From Nephromyces sp. MM_2019 (taxonomy: Eukaryota > Apicomplexa > Aconoidasida > Nephromycida): DNA of 25,000 bases. Location: NCBI GenBank assembly GCA_015657535.1, contig JADHZB010000336.1:1-25000 (forward strand), read 5' to 3'. The notes under the pieces are model-generated. The model saw nothing but the letters and a program-made list of their open reading frames with translations. It searched no databases and was not told the origin of the DNA. A program made the position numbers and the translations under genes. Shown here piece after piece: positions 1-9,398 of this stretch. Position 1 is the stretch's first letter; the number at the start of each line of letters is the position of its first letter.

Positions 1-196
1 TATAGAGTGTATGTGTATATAGAGTGTGTGTGTATACAGAGTGTATGTGTATATAGAGTGTATGTGTATATAGAGTGTATGTGTATATAGAGTGTGTGTG
101 TATATAGAATGTATGTGTATATGTGTATATAGAGTGTGTGTGTATATAGAATGTATGTGTATATAGAGTGTATGTGTATATAGAATGTGTGTGTGT
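1..196. repeat. 17-bp minisatellite, TG-rich, in intron 4 of the RMC1-like gene
   Basis: A unit of about 17 bp, tatagagtgtatgtgta, is repeated about eleven times with single-base variants (gagtgta/gagtgtg/gaatgta). One truncated 8-bp copy lies near 120-127. It follows, in transcript sense, the predicted donor GTACAC at 198-197 of the minus-strand RMC1-like gene, so it is probably intronic. The transcript sense is AC-rich. Confidence 0.9.
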
Positions 197-198
197 AC

Positions 199-479
199 CA
201 AAAATATTTCTACACCCTGACTAGTTAATATAGCAATTTCGTTATAATCATCCGTTGAGGGTCTTAACCAAATTAAATCGAAAATAACAAATTTCCCAGT
301 GGCCTTTATTAAAATTGGTATATCTGCCCTTGTTTCGCTATATAACTCAACTATACCCTGTGTGTATGTATGTTTGTGTGTGTGTGTGTGTATGTGTGTG
401 TGTATGTGTGTGTGTGTGTGTGTGTATGTATGTTTGTGTGTGTGTGTGTGTATGTGTGTGTGTATGTGTGTGTGTGTGT

Positions 480-523
<44 letters not shown>

Positions 524-2116
524 TTGTGTGTGTGTGTGTATGTCTGTGTATGTGTGTGTGTGTATGTGTGTGTTTGTGTGTATTACCAATTGTTGTTTGC
601 CACGATTGAGATAAGAAAAATATTTGAGGTTTGGTGAAAAACGAATCGAGTCACAGGGGGCCTTATTAAAGCTAGTGTGTGATATCACAAAATGTGTGTA
701 TATACAATCATATTAATATAATCAATCAGGTATTTAAAAATGTATAAAAAATTAATATTATAGGTTTAAGTGTTGTATGTATGTGTATATGTGTATGTTT
801 GTATATGAAAGCATATGTGATATGTATCTAAGTGTATATATGTATACAAGGGTATATATATGTATATAGTGGTATGTATATATCTGTTACTGCATACATA
901 TATATACAATATATATATATGTATTTGTGTGTATATGTATATATATATATATAATAATTGATGTGTAAGTGTGTATGTATGAGAATTTGTGCACTGAGTG
1001 TGAATATAATTGAGTGTGTGTGTATCTGTGTGTAAAATAATTTGCGTACGCAATTTCAAAAGGGGGTCTATGTCCCTCATCTGTTCCATCAATAGCTTCT
1101 AATTTGCCTTCTTTTTGGTGGATAATTAGTGTGTGTAATTCATCAAATAACACACGTTCATGTAGGTAGGGCTATATTAAAGGGTGTATAAAAATATTAT
1201 GTGGTGTTAATTTTATGTGTAAAATAAATTTCTATGTGTGTGTGAAATTTGAGATATATATATAAGTCTTATCTATATATATATATATATATAATAGTTC
1301 AACTAAAAACATATGAGTACATACACACTCACATACATAAACATATAAACACATTTACATATGCACACACACAACACACACATACATAAACATATAAACA
1401 CATTTACATATGCACACACACAACACACACATACATAAACATATAAACACATTTACATATGCACACACACAACACACACACATAACACACACAACACCTA
1501 CAACACATACAAAACACACACACACACACAACATACACACACACACACGCACCGCCCATTCATAAATAGGTTCAGTTAGTGTAACAGGCTGTGAGAGGAG
1601 TGATTGTCTAATTTCCTCATCTAAGGATAATACAGGGGAGGTAGATGGTGTGTAATCATGGGTGGATGTGTGTGTATGGTTGTGAGTAGGTGTGTGTGTA
1701 GATAGTTTAAGATTGGGTGTTGATACGTGTGAGTCTGATGGGCTAGGGATATTTGTGTGTATAGATTTGGGTGAGTTGATTGGTGATGGGTGGTTTTGTA
1801 AGTGTGTGTGTGTAGAATTGTGTGTATAAGATTGATCAAAACCAGCCGCCTCTAAGTCTGATATAGTGTGTGTAACTGGTGTGTGTGATGTTCCTAGAGT
1901 CGAATTAGTTGAAATATATGGGTAGATGGGTGGGTCAGAGTTACTGAGTTGTTGTAGAGCAGGTGAGGAAGCATGTTGGTGTGTAAGTTGTATAGAGGTG
2001 TGTACTGATTGTCTATGTGCGTGTGTAGGTGGTGCAGATGATGAGAGTGTGTGAAAGTTTGGATTTCCTTTATTTGCCTCTAAGTTTGAGGTTGAATGTG
2101 TGTCACTATGTGTCAT
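199..2116 (-). CDS. RMC1/Mic1-like beta-propeller protein, N-terminal part (3' end off the left edge)
   Basis: Four exons are predicted on the minus strand: 2116-1553, 1171-1050, 671-587 and 357-199. All junctions are GT-AG and all phases close, giving the first 310 residues. Exon 1 starts at the first ATG after an in-frame stop. It is a roughly 160-residue Ser/Thr/His/Pro-rich extension ending in SLDEEIRQSLL and LTEPIYEWA. Exons 2 to 4 read as a beta-propeller: PYLHERVLFDELHTLI, GHRPPFEIA, then FNKAPCDSIRFSPNLKYFSY, and FDLIWLRP followed by EIAILTSQGVEIFL. The order and spacing match my recollection of the start of RMC1 (C18orf8), including VFFDEANKQVF, CIKFS and ITDQGIEF. RMC1 is a partner of the Mon1-Ccz1 Rab7 exchange factor on late endosomes. 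The C-terminal helical Mic1 region would lie outside the window. Introns are packed with TG/CA repeats. The gene structure is fairly sure. The family name is inferred by eye, and another WD-type propeller is possible. Confidence 0.6.
358..586. repeat. Intronic (TG)n tract with an exact 60-bp tandem duplication
   Basis: This is intron 3 of the RMC1-like gene. Bases 361-420 and 421-480 are identical over all 60 positions, and a partial third copy follows near 514-535. The tract is (TG)n interrupted by tatgta and tttg. On the minus-strand transcript it reads (AC)n, and the intron's acceptor is ACACACAG, so the repeat supplies the 3' splice site. Confidence 0.9.
672..1049. repeat. TG-rich intron 2 of the RMC1-like gene
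   Basis: Donor GTACGC at 1049-1048 and acceptor CACTAG at 673-672, read on the minus strand, bound this intron. The plus strand shows scattered TGTG/TATG runs (766-800, 961-1032) around an (AT)n core near 900-955. Transcript sense is AC-rich at both ends. The exon phases on either side (2 nt plus 1 nt) close as Ala. Confidence 0.7.
1172..1552. repeat. Intron 1 of the RMC1-like gene, with a 49-bp unit repeated three times
   Basis: The unit beginning catacataaacatataaac recurs at 1332, 1381 and 1430, a 49-bp period. It is followed by a pure (CA)n stretch to 1550. On the minus-strand transcript the donor half of the intron is UG-rich. The acceptor half (1172-1260) has TG runs on the plus strand and is therefore AC-rich in the RNA. 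The two halves are complementary. Confidence 0.85.
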
Positions 2117-3329
2117 ATCTATCAGGTTGAGAGTCGGAAAGGTGTATGTGTATGCGTATGTAAGTTAGTGTGTGTATCTATATCTGAGTGAGTAAATTTA
2201 TGTGTTGGTGTGTATGTGGGACTAGGTTGATGGGTGTGTATGTATGACTAGGCTTATATGTGTAATATATGGATGTGTAGGTATCTCGTGGATGCTATTG
2301 TTTGGTGAGATGTTTAAGTTGATTTACGTAGTTTATGCCCGGGTGTGATTTAGCTCTAAGTCGATTTGTGTGTGTGTTTAGATTACAGATATATTTATGT
2401 ACAAATGTCTGTAGATTGTAAATTAGCTTGGGGTTAGTGTGTAAATTGCAACTAGCTTATTATACATGTGTAGATTACATGTAGGTTTGTGCGTGTACAT
2501 ATATGTGTTATCAGTATTTTTGTTTCATGGTTTATAACTAGGTTAAATCTTTGCTTGTAATTATAACTTGTTTAATGTGTGTGTGCATATGTATATATGG
2601 TATAATTAGTATATATATATATAATGTTTACGTCAATCTGTGAGTTAAGTTTGTATACATTTTTACTTTGAATGTGTGTGTGTAAGCATATATTACAAAG
2701 TGTAAATTTATATATAAACATGTGTAATTTATTTTCTGTGTTCAAGAAAACAATAATAATTAGAAATTAACTCGAATGAATTAAATAATGATTTATATTA
2801 ATCTTAATTTTCGAAATTTTAAATTTTACATTCCTATATACACTGTTTAAGCATATATCTATACACACCCAATTTTAATATTTAGACAAACATAAATATT
2901 ATTAAAAAGTCTGCACATATTCAATATTACAATATAAAGTAATTAAATTTATAGTTAATTGGGATGAATGTTTTATTAAATTTATATTTTGGTTTAATTT
3001 ATATATTAATATTTAATTAAAACAGTATAGCTGGTTCAATTGATATTAAAAATATTCCGGTAAAATTTGTTTTGATTTATCTATCTATATATATAATAAA
3101 GTAGATATTAGCTTAGTGACACTTACACGCTCATACATACGCTAAATCTATTATGTGTGTGTATATAATATAAAAATTGAATGTTTATATTATTTAATAA
3201 ACGTCAGTAGAATGTTGAAGAATTGAAATACTTTCATTTTTTAAAAAAAAGATTATTAAAAATGTTTTAAAAAATATAAAATATGTGGAAATGAAAACTA
3301 TGGATTTTAAGGTCTTCCAGATCTTATAA
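2117..3329. other. Intergenic, 5' flank of the RMC1-like gene and 3' flank of DRE2
   Basis: TG-rich on the plus strand to about 2700 (many TGTGTA/TGTGTG words), then plain AT-rich DNA. A lone SmaI-type palindrome, cccggg, lies near 2338. I see no convincing coding sequence on either strand. The promoter of the RMC1-like gene should lie just right of 2116, but I cannot point to a motif. Confidence 0.6.
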
Positions 3330-4434
3330 TCAAACTTGAAGAGTCACCTTATTACCAGAGGTGATTCGAATTGTATCATTTTCATTAGTTTCCATTTGAC
3401 CCTGAAAAATAATTAAAAAAAATCAAATGTGTAACATGGTTAAATTATTAGTATTCGTCTAATCTAATGTGTGTGCGTAGACATGTTGCGTATAGGAAAT
3501 AATACATAGAGAATTAACAAAATTCATAAATACACAATAATCAATAAATGATAAAATGAAAATCAAATAATAAGGGAAGAAAACAAATAATCAAAAAATT
3601 AATTAAATTGTATGTATTACAATTGTGAAAAAAGAGAAAGTTCAAAGGGTTCTAAACTTCATATAAAGGCTGTAATAATGCAAAACTTACTGTATTACTG
3701 CGATCCATATCTAATAAAACTTTTTCTCCTGGTTGAAATGCTGGTAAACCTTTGTAAGGACATGAAGAGCAGCGGAATGCATCACCCTTGAAACAGCTAC
3801 CACAAGATGATTTAATGTTTCCACTTTCGAGTCTATTCTTTGCTTCCTCAGCACCGTATTGGCGCTCTAATTCGGCTCTACCACAAGAACAATTTGCACA
3901 AGCACGTGGTTTAGAACTACAATTAGATTTCTCCTTTGCAAATGTTTGATATGTCCCATCTGCTTGAAAAAAAAGAGCATTTTCATCAATAGTGTCGTCC
4001 AATTCAATAGAAGCAACATGCCCCATTTCCCATTGAGGCTTTTGACACAAAATATTGTAGAATGGCTCTGAAGGATTTGACGCGGGTGAAATTCGGATAT
4101 CAATGAATCCCGCAAACATCAAATTAGTTTCTAATTCTTCAAAATATTGGGTAGGAATAGAATCATCGTAGCCATAAATATAAAAATAGCCACCGGGTCT
4201 TAATCGATCTAGGCAAAAATTGAAATCTTCCATAGAAAATTCTTGTGGTTTAAAAACATGTAAAGTAATTGAAGAGATGTTTTGGAAAGTTAAAGAAGTT
4301 TTCAAAAATTCTTCGAATTCCAAAAGGCTGTTATATGTGTGGCTCATCCTCTCTAAAAATTTCTTTTGCCTTGTATTGGCCCCAGAGACCACCAACAAAG
4401 TGTCTGGTTTCTTCCCAATAAACCTAAAAGACAT
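3330..4434 (-). CDS. DRE2: Anamorsin homologue DRE2, cytosolic Fe-S cluster assembly factor
   Basis: DRE2 receives electrons from the diflavin reductase Tah18/Ndor1 and supports early cytosolic Fe-S cluster assembly. Exon 1 is 4434-3691 (248 codons) and exon 2 is 3401-3330 (23 codons plus TGA), giving 271 residues. The N-terminal half is a degenerate methyltransferase-like fold with [11 protein letters not shown] at about 79-89. The C-terminal CIAPIN1 domain has both cluster motifs: C172-x6-C179-x2-C182-x-C184 and C211-x2-C214-x7-C222-x2-C225, followed by [19 protein letters not shown]. Reading through without splicing adds an unrelated tail ([12 protein letters not shown]) that begins with the donor GTAAGT at 3690. 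The acceptor TTTTTCAG at about 3402 restores phase and gives a charged tail ending KVTLQV. The length is a little shorter than the human (about 310) and yeast (about 350) proteins. There are no dinucleotide runs in the exons. The N-terminal start is the only plausible ATG. Confidence 0.95.
3402..3690 (-). other. Intron of DRE2
   Basis: Donor GTAAGT (3690-3685) and acceptor TTTTTCAG (3409-3402) are on the minus strand and the phase is 0. An alternative in-frame continuation past the donor ends at a stop at 3652, so intron retention would give a protein with a different 12-residue tail. Confidence 0.8.
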
Positions 4435-4589
4435 TTAAAAAATTTAAAAATTATAAATCTCAAGGCTTGAAATTCTTTAAAATATTTATGAAAATATAAA
4501 AACGTTAATAATTATAGAAAATAAATGAAAATTGAATTCGAAACTTGAAAAAAAAAGGGAGAAAGTTTGGTGTACATACATATTAGGTC

Positions 4590-4622
4590 TGGGGGCTGAA
4601 GAGAAATTAATTATTCCCCCCA
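4590..4622. promoter_or_regulatory. G-run/C-run inverted pair upstream of DRE2
   Basis: TGGGGG (4590-4595) pairs with CCCCCA (4617-4622) across a 21-base AT-rich loop, about 156-190 bases upstream of the DRE2 start. A second possible pairing is GCTGA (4595-4599) with TCAGC (4623-4627). Such runs are rare in this AT-rich non-coding DNA. The minus-strand word GGGGGGA fits the apicomplexan G-box pattern (A/G)NGGGG(C/A). The role is inferred. Confidence 0.35.
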
Positions 4623-5640
4623 TCAGCTATACACTCAAAATTTATCGGAATTACCGAATGCGAATAATTCCTTAAAAAATTGTGGATTTAATGTTTTTAT
4701 TATAAAATTAGGCTAAATCTATTTGTAATCATACAAAAAAATGTTTTATAGCCTTCTTAAAAGCAAAAATAGTGATTGCTTAGATACATATATATATATA
4801 TAGTTGTGTATAATATATATATATATTCATGCAGGGGTATGCAATAAAAAAGCTGGCTGTTATGAAGTTCTGTATATATATATATGTATATTTTTATAAT
4901 TTATCTATCAAATAATGATGTCTTTAAAGTGGTATTGTTTGTATCGATTGTATGTATAGAAAAATGTCTCTTGTAATAGATGAAGTTTGAATTTATTGAT
5001 GAATGTTTATATGTACATTCAAAATTCTTCAGCTACAGTATCGAGTATATAATGTGCAGGAATCCTTACATGGTAAAGTTTTATGGCGAATAGAGGGTTA
5101 GGATATAATAAAATATAAAGAGGAATATAATAGTTGTGAGAGGTGATTTATTATTCAATGAATGTGAAAATCCTTGCAATAAAAGAAAGTGGTTATATTT
5201 TAATTTTGTAATGTAATTGAAGATATTTGAATTCAGGAAGGATAGAGGAAAGGTAAGGAGGGTGCGTGCGTTTTATTATATTTATACTTCAAATAATTTA
5301 TTATTTATTACTCAAAAGAGGAGCTCAATATTATGTCATTGTACTGTACTTCGTAGCACAATCTTTAAATTATAATGTATGTCAAAAAGATTATATATAA
5401 TTTATACTAGCACAATAAAATTGTTTAATAATTATGCTTTTATAAATCTTGCCATGAAATTGCATATATATAAATATAGATATACATAAATGTAGATATA
5501 CATATATATATATAATTGCAATTATGATAAGATAATATTATATATATGTTTATGATTAGAAGGATATTAGAATTTCTGCTTAATGGTTTTTCTATAAAGA
5601 TATATATAATATTACTATATAAAAAGTAATATGTATATGC

Positions 5641-5672
<32 letters not shown>

Positions 5673-7260
5673 CACAAGAGAAGATAGTACTTGTTTCATT
5701 AAATATATTGATAGATTATGATTTTAGTAAAACGTGTAATATCATATCCAAATTTAATTCAAGTCTACATTTATAAATTATATTGTTTTTATTCAAAAAT
5801 TCAATTAAGTAACATTGTAGTATAATATTTTTATGATTATTTCTTGCCTAAGTATTGTATGAAATTTACGTATAAAAAGATAATTATTTTTTTACTTTGA
5901 CAAAAATATAAGTATATGGATCTAACTTTTTAGTTATAGAGGAAATATTAGAAAATTTTTAATCTTAAATCTATTTTGATTTGAAAAAGTTTATGAAAGT
6001 TATCTATTCTAATTAAGAAAAATGTTATGATTTTTAAAGTATATATATGTCTGAATTATGTGTTCATTCGTGATATGTCTAATCTAGTATCCTAGGAAAA
6101 AATTTATATATATTAATTTTTTTTCAACATTATGTATGAATTAAAATTCATATAAGAATTAATATTCGTTGCCAATAATAATTTGATATTAAGTGTAAAT
6201 GTAATGTATTGACTTTTGTTTCAAATTCAACAATGTAGAAGATGTATTTATATATATGATATTCATATATAACATTTATGATTATTATATTGTTAATATA
6301 TATAATAATGCAATCTTAATCAGCTTTTAAATTTGTTATAAAATTTTAATTTAAATTTACACTCACTAAAGTATTAAAGTTTTTAAGAATCAATAATATT
6401 CTATATATATTAATTTTAATTACACACACAAATGTTAGTTGGAATAGGTGATACCAAAATTGACAAAATTTAGATTAAAAATAAAATATATATTTATATA
6501 TATATATATATAATATGTATTAATCAAGTTTACTATTCGAGTATACACAAATATATCTCTATTTATGTAAATATATTGTGTGTTATATGTATGTATTTAT
6601 GTGTTCATGTATATGGAGCTTATGTGTATAAATCTATATGTTTATGTAATGGATTATTGAGTATTCAAATATTTGTAGACATGTGTATTCGTATGTGCGT
6701 TGATTAATTACACAAGTATATGAATGTGCAGGTGTGTGTTTGTAAAAATGTAAATATGGATAGATATTTATGTATATATAAGTAGTTGTGTATGCATCTA
6801 AGTATAGTGTCAATAAGTGTGAGGAGTGGATTATAAATGTGTAGTGTGTTTATGTTTGTGGATGTATGTATATGTAGAGTTATAGCTATGAATGTGTAAA
6901 TAAGTCATATATAAATGTGTAAAAAATATGTAAAAGGTAAGGTGTCTAGCTTAGAATAACGTGCTCAATGGTAGGTTTTGAAAAATATTTACAGTTGAAA
7001 AGCTAGTTTTCTACTAATAAAGTGTATATATATTCAATAGATAATTTAAAGATTATAGAAAGAAAGTTATCTCTATTTCTCCTAAAGATATATAAGTGTT
7101 ATTTAATTTCAATTATGCAAGTTATAGATATTAACGAGCATTAATTGAGTGTTTTTAAGGAAGATTCTATAAATATGTTTGTGTATTTCAATATATCTTG
7201 ATAGCATATAGTATATTTTATTCATATACATACATGCACAAAACATATTGGATACCTGAC

Positions 7261-7296
7261 GTTTCTTGATATACATACGTTTCTTGATATACATAC
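7261..7296. repeat. 18-bp tandem duplication
   Basis: gtttcttgatatacatac occurs twice in direct succession. It is intergenic, with no associated gene seen. Confidence 0.9.
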
Positions 7297-7670
7297 TCAT
7301 TAGCGCACACCTATAGTAACTTTTTTTGACACATTCACACACACACAAACGGACTGCTTATTTGTCATACTCAAACATTCATTATAATATACCGTATTCC
7401 CACTCATGTAACAAATTCAACTGTGTAACAAAAACAACAACACATACACAGGTCATATTGTACAACCGCAAAGTCATAATGCACACACACATGCACATAA
7501 TATTTGAAAAGCACCTGTCACACTCACTTATTAAATATAGCACATAACTGTCATGACATACACAAATACTTGTTACTTATCAATACTTACGTCATCTATA
7601 TATTTTTAAGCACCAAAACCAATACATTGTCAAGAAAGTAAAACGAAATTAAAATGTAATTTCACAATTT

Positions 7671-8034
7671 TCCCCTCTCGTTTATGCATGTCTCTAAAAT
7701 CAATTAAAAAATAGAAAAACTTGCTTATCGTTTACACTAAAATATTTTCAAAGAATAGAAAACGCACCTAACACATCTCTATAAATATGATATAGTAAGA
7801 GCTTTAACAAGAAGAAATTCACTTCAACACAATATCAGAAAAAAGATTCATTGATATAATATACATTATTGTTTACACAAGTTCTTTAAAAAAGAAAATT
7901 CATTAAAATAAGTATAAACATATTGCATGGACATAATTTTCCTGAATTTTGCCTATAAAAGATAAATTTATTCTAAATATTGTCCTCCCCTCCTAAAGAT
8001 ATATTTATTCTAAATATTGTCCTCCCCTCCTAAA
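7671..8034. promoter_or_regulatory. Three C-rich (G-box-like) elements upstream of the membrane-protein gene
   Basis: The word tcccctc (minus-strand GAGGGGA) occurs at 7671-7677, 7986-7992 and 8023-8029. The last two lie in a 37-bp tandem duplication (7961-7997 and 7998-8034) with only two or three differences. They stand 88-131 bases upstream of the ATG at 8117 in otherwise AT-rich DNA. GAGGGGA fits the G-box consensus (A/G)NGGGG(C/A) described upstream of Plasmodium heat-shock genes. Regulatory function is inferred from placement and duplication. Confidence 0.45.
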
Positions 8035-8116
8035 GTTATATATATCCAATATAAACCCTAAACTCTTGCACACTCCCAACAAAAAAAATTTTTAGATTTC
8101 CTCTTTTATCATCAAA

Positions 8117-9398
8117 ATGTTATATACAAATTTCCGTACCCAAATTTATTCAAATAATCCACAATTGAAACGATCAGCTTCAACACTGATTTTCAATTTC
8201 TTTATGATAGTGCAGTGTTTGGGAGCTGGTATCTATTTCACATCTACAAATTATGATAATCGAATTGTAACAGGATTGCAATTTATGTTTTATATAATTG
8301 CTGGCTACAATGCTCTATCATTTTTCTGTGGTATATTTAGGCTACCACTAGCAAATTTTAATTACTTTTTTGTATACCTCCCTGATGTTCTTATAGCTAC
8401 AATAGTAGCTAATCTTTACTACATTTTGGCCGTGGAAAAAGATCGAGATTTTATTGAAGATGACATTGAAAAAATTTTTGATCCTAAGAATATAGAATTC
8501 TTACCAGTATGGATATTGATCTTTGCGTGCATTGAATTCAAGATTGTATTGTTTATTCAACAACTGATACAATATAACTTCAATTTCTTGTACATATTCT
8601 ATAAAATGGTCACTTGTTTCTTCTTTGGTTTATTCGGGGCTGTTGTACTTGGGACAGTTTTAGTCCTTTTTCCGGTCATCCAAGACTCTAATTTACATTG
8701 GTTTTATAGTGAAACTTATAATCCCTTTTATCTAATTGCAATATTCACACGTGGTATTTGTGGATTAGCCATCTTACTTTCACTCGTTAATGATTCTCAT
8801 GGATTTACCAAATGGATCAACATGTTCTTGGGTCTAACGCTTATTGCCAATGTAAGTTGATTTAGGTTTGGAGGTGTACGGTGTGTATTCTACTTGTTTT
8901 GAGTGTATTTTCTCATGTGATCCTTTAAAATCGATTGTTACAACGTATGTATTGTATTTATTTTTGGTTTAATTATACATATTCGAACTAATTGGTTTTT
9001 TTTTTAATGTTTGGATATATGTATATATATACATATATATAGATACATATATATATAAGTATACCATTTGATTCAATTCATTTTTATAGAGCTATTTGAT
9101 TTGTATTGTAATTTATAAATACTATTTTCTTGACCTATATATATATTTATATGCATTATTTCTTTTTCAGATGACATTAGCTGTAATCTATATTTTCGAT
9201 AGTTATACTCCAACAATTCCAGCTATACTTTCAAATCAACTAGTTGACCCTAGGGATGCAAAGTATATTTGTTGGATAACTATAGTAACAGCATGTTTAA
9301 ATCTATTAACATTTATAGGGAGTGTTATTGGTTACCCAGAACCACCTCGTCCAAAATACATTATAGCAGCACCTAATGTAGAAGCAATGAATGTATAA
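8117..9398 (+). CDS. Polytopic membrane protein with eight hydrophobic segments, function unknown
   Basis: Two exons, 8117-8851 and 9171-9398, join in phase 0 across a canonical intron (donor GTAAGT at 8852, acceptor TTTTTCAG ending 9170) to give 320 residues. Hydrophobic stretches lie at about 22-43, 52-73, 83-106, 129-150, 158-189, 203-224, 233-255 and 277-299, so the protein is nearly all membrane. A short charged loop (about 107-128, EKDRDFIEDDIEKIFD) separates segments 3 and 4. The tail is PEPPRPKYIIAAPN. There is no cleavable signal peptide, and I recognise no catalytic or transporter motif. Eight segments could be two tetraspan units (MARVEL-like arrangement), or it could relate to apicomplexan multi-pass pellicle proteins such as GAPM. 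Neither is established by the sequence. It is the only plus-strand gene, is free of TG/CA repeats, and has C-rich repeats upstream. Confidence 0.85.
8852..9170 (+). other. Intron of the membrane-protein gene
   Basis: GTAAGT donor, and a pyrimidine tract TTTCTTTTTCAG at the acceptor. The donor side is moderately TG-rich (8870-8925). It contains (AT)n near 9010-9060. Confidence 0.9.

Larger units (their letters stand above)
4435..8116. other. 3.7-kb intergenic spacer between divergent genes
   Basis: AT-rich DNA separates the start of DRE2 (minus) from the start of the membrane protein (plus). It contains a G/C-run inverted pair at 4590-4622, many (AT)n tracts (for example 5645-5672), a TG-rich part at about 6540-6960, a CA-rich part at about 7320-7560, and C-rich direct repeats just upstream of 8117. 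A minus-strand open stretch at about 5033-5150 ends ILDTVAEEF but has no start or partner exon. I see no supported gene. Confidence 0.6.

Noticed and set aside
1..196. Telomere or subtelomere repeat
   Set aside because: The unit is a 17-bp TG-rich minisatellite, not a telomeric heptamer, and it sits inside a predicted intron.
299..688. Long open frames of Cys-Val or Thr-His repeats on both strands
   Set aside because: (TG)n has no stop codon in any frame. The real signal here is two small minus-strand exons flanking an intron.
5033..5150. Minus-strand open stretch ending ILDTVAEEF
   Set aside because: No start codon, no upstream exon or clear acceptor. Could be chance, though the last 25 residues look protein-like.
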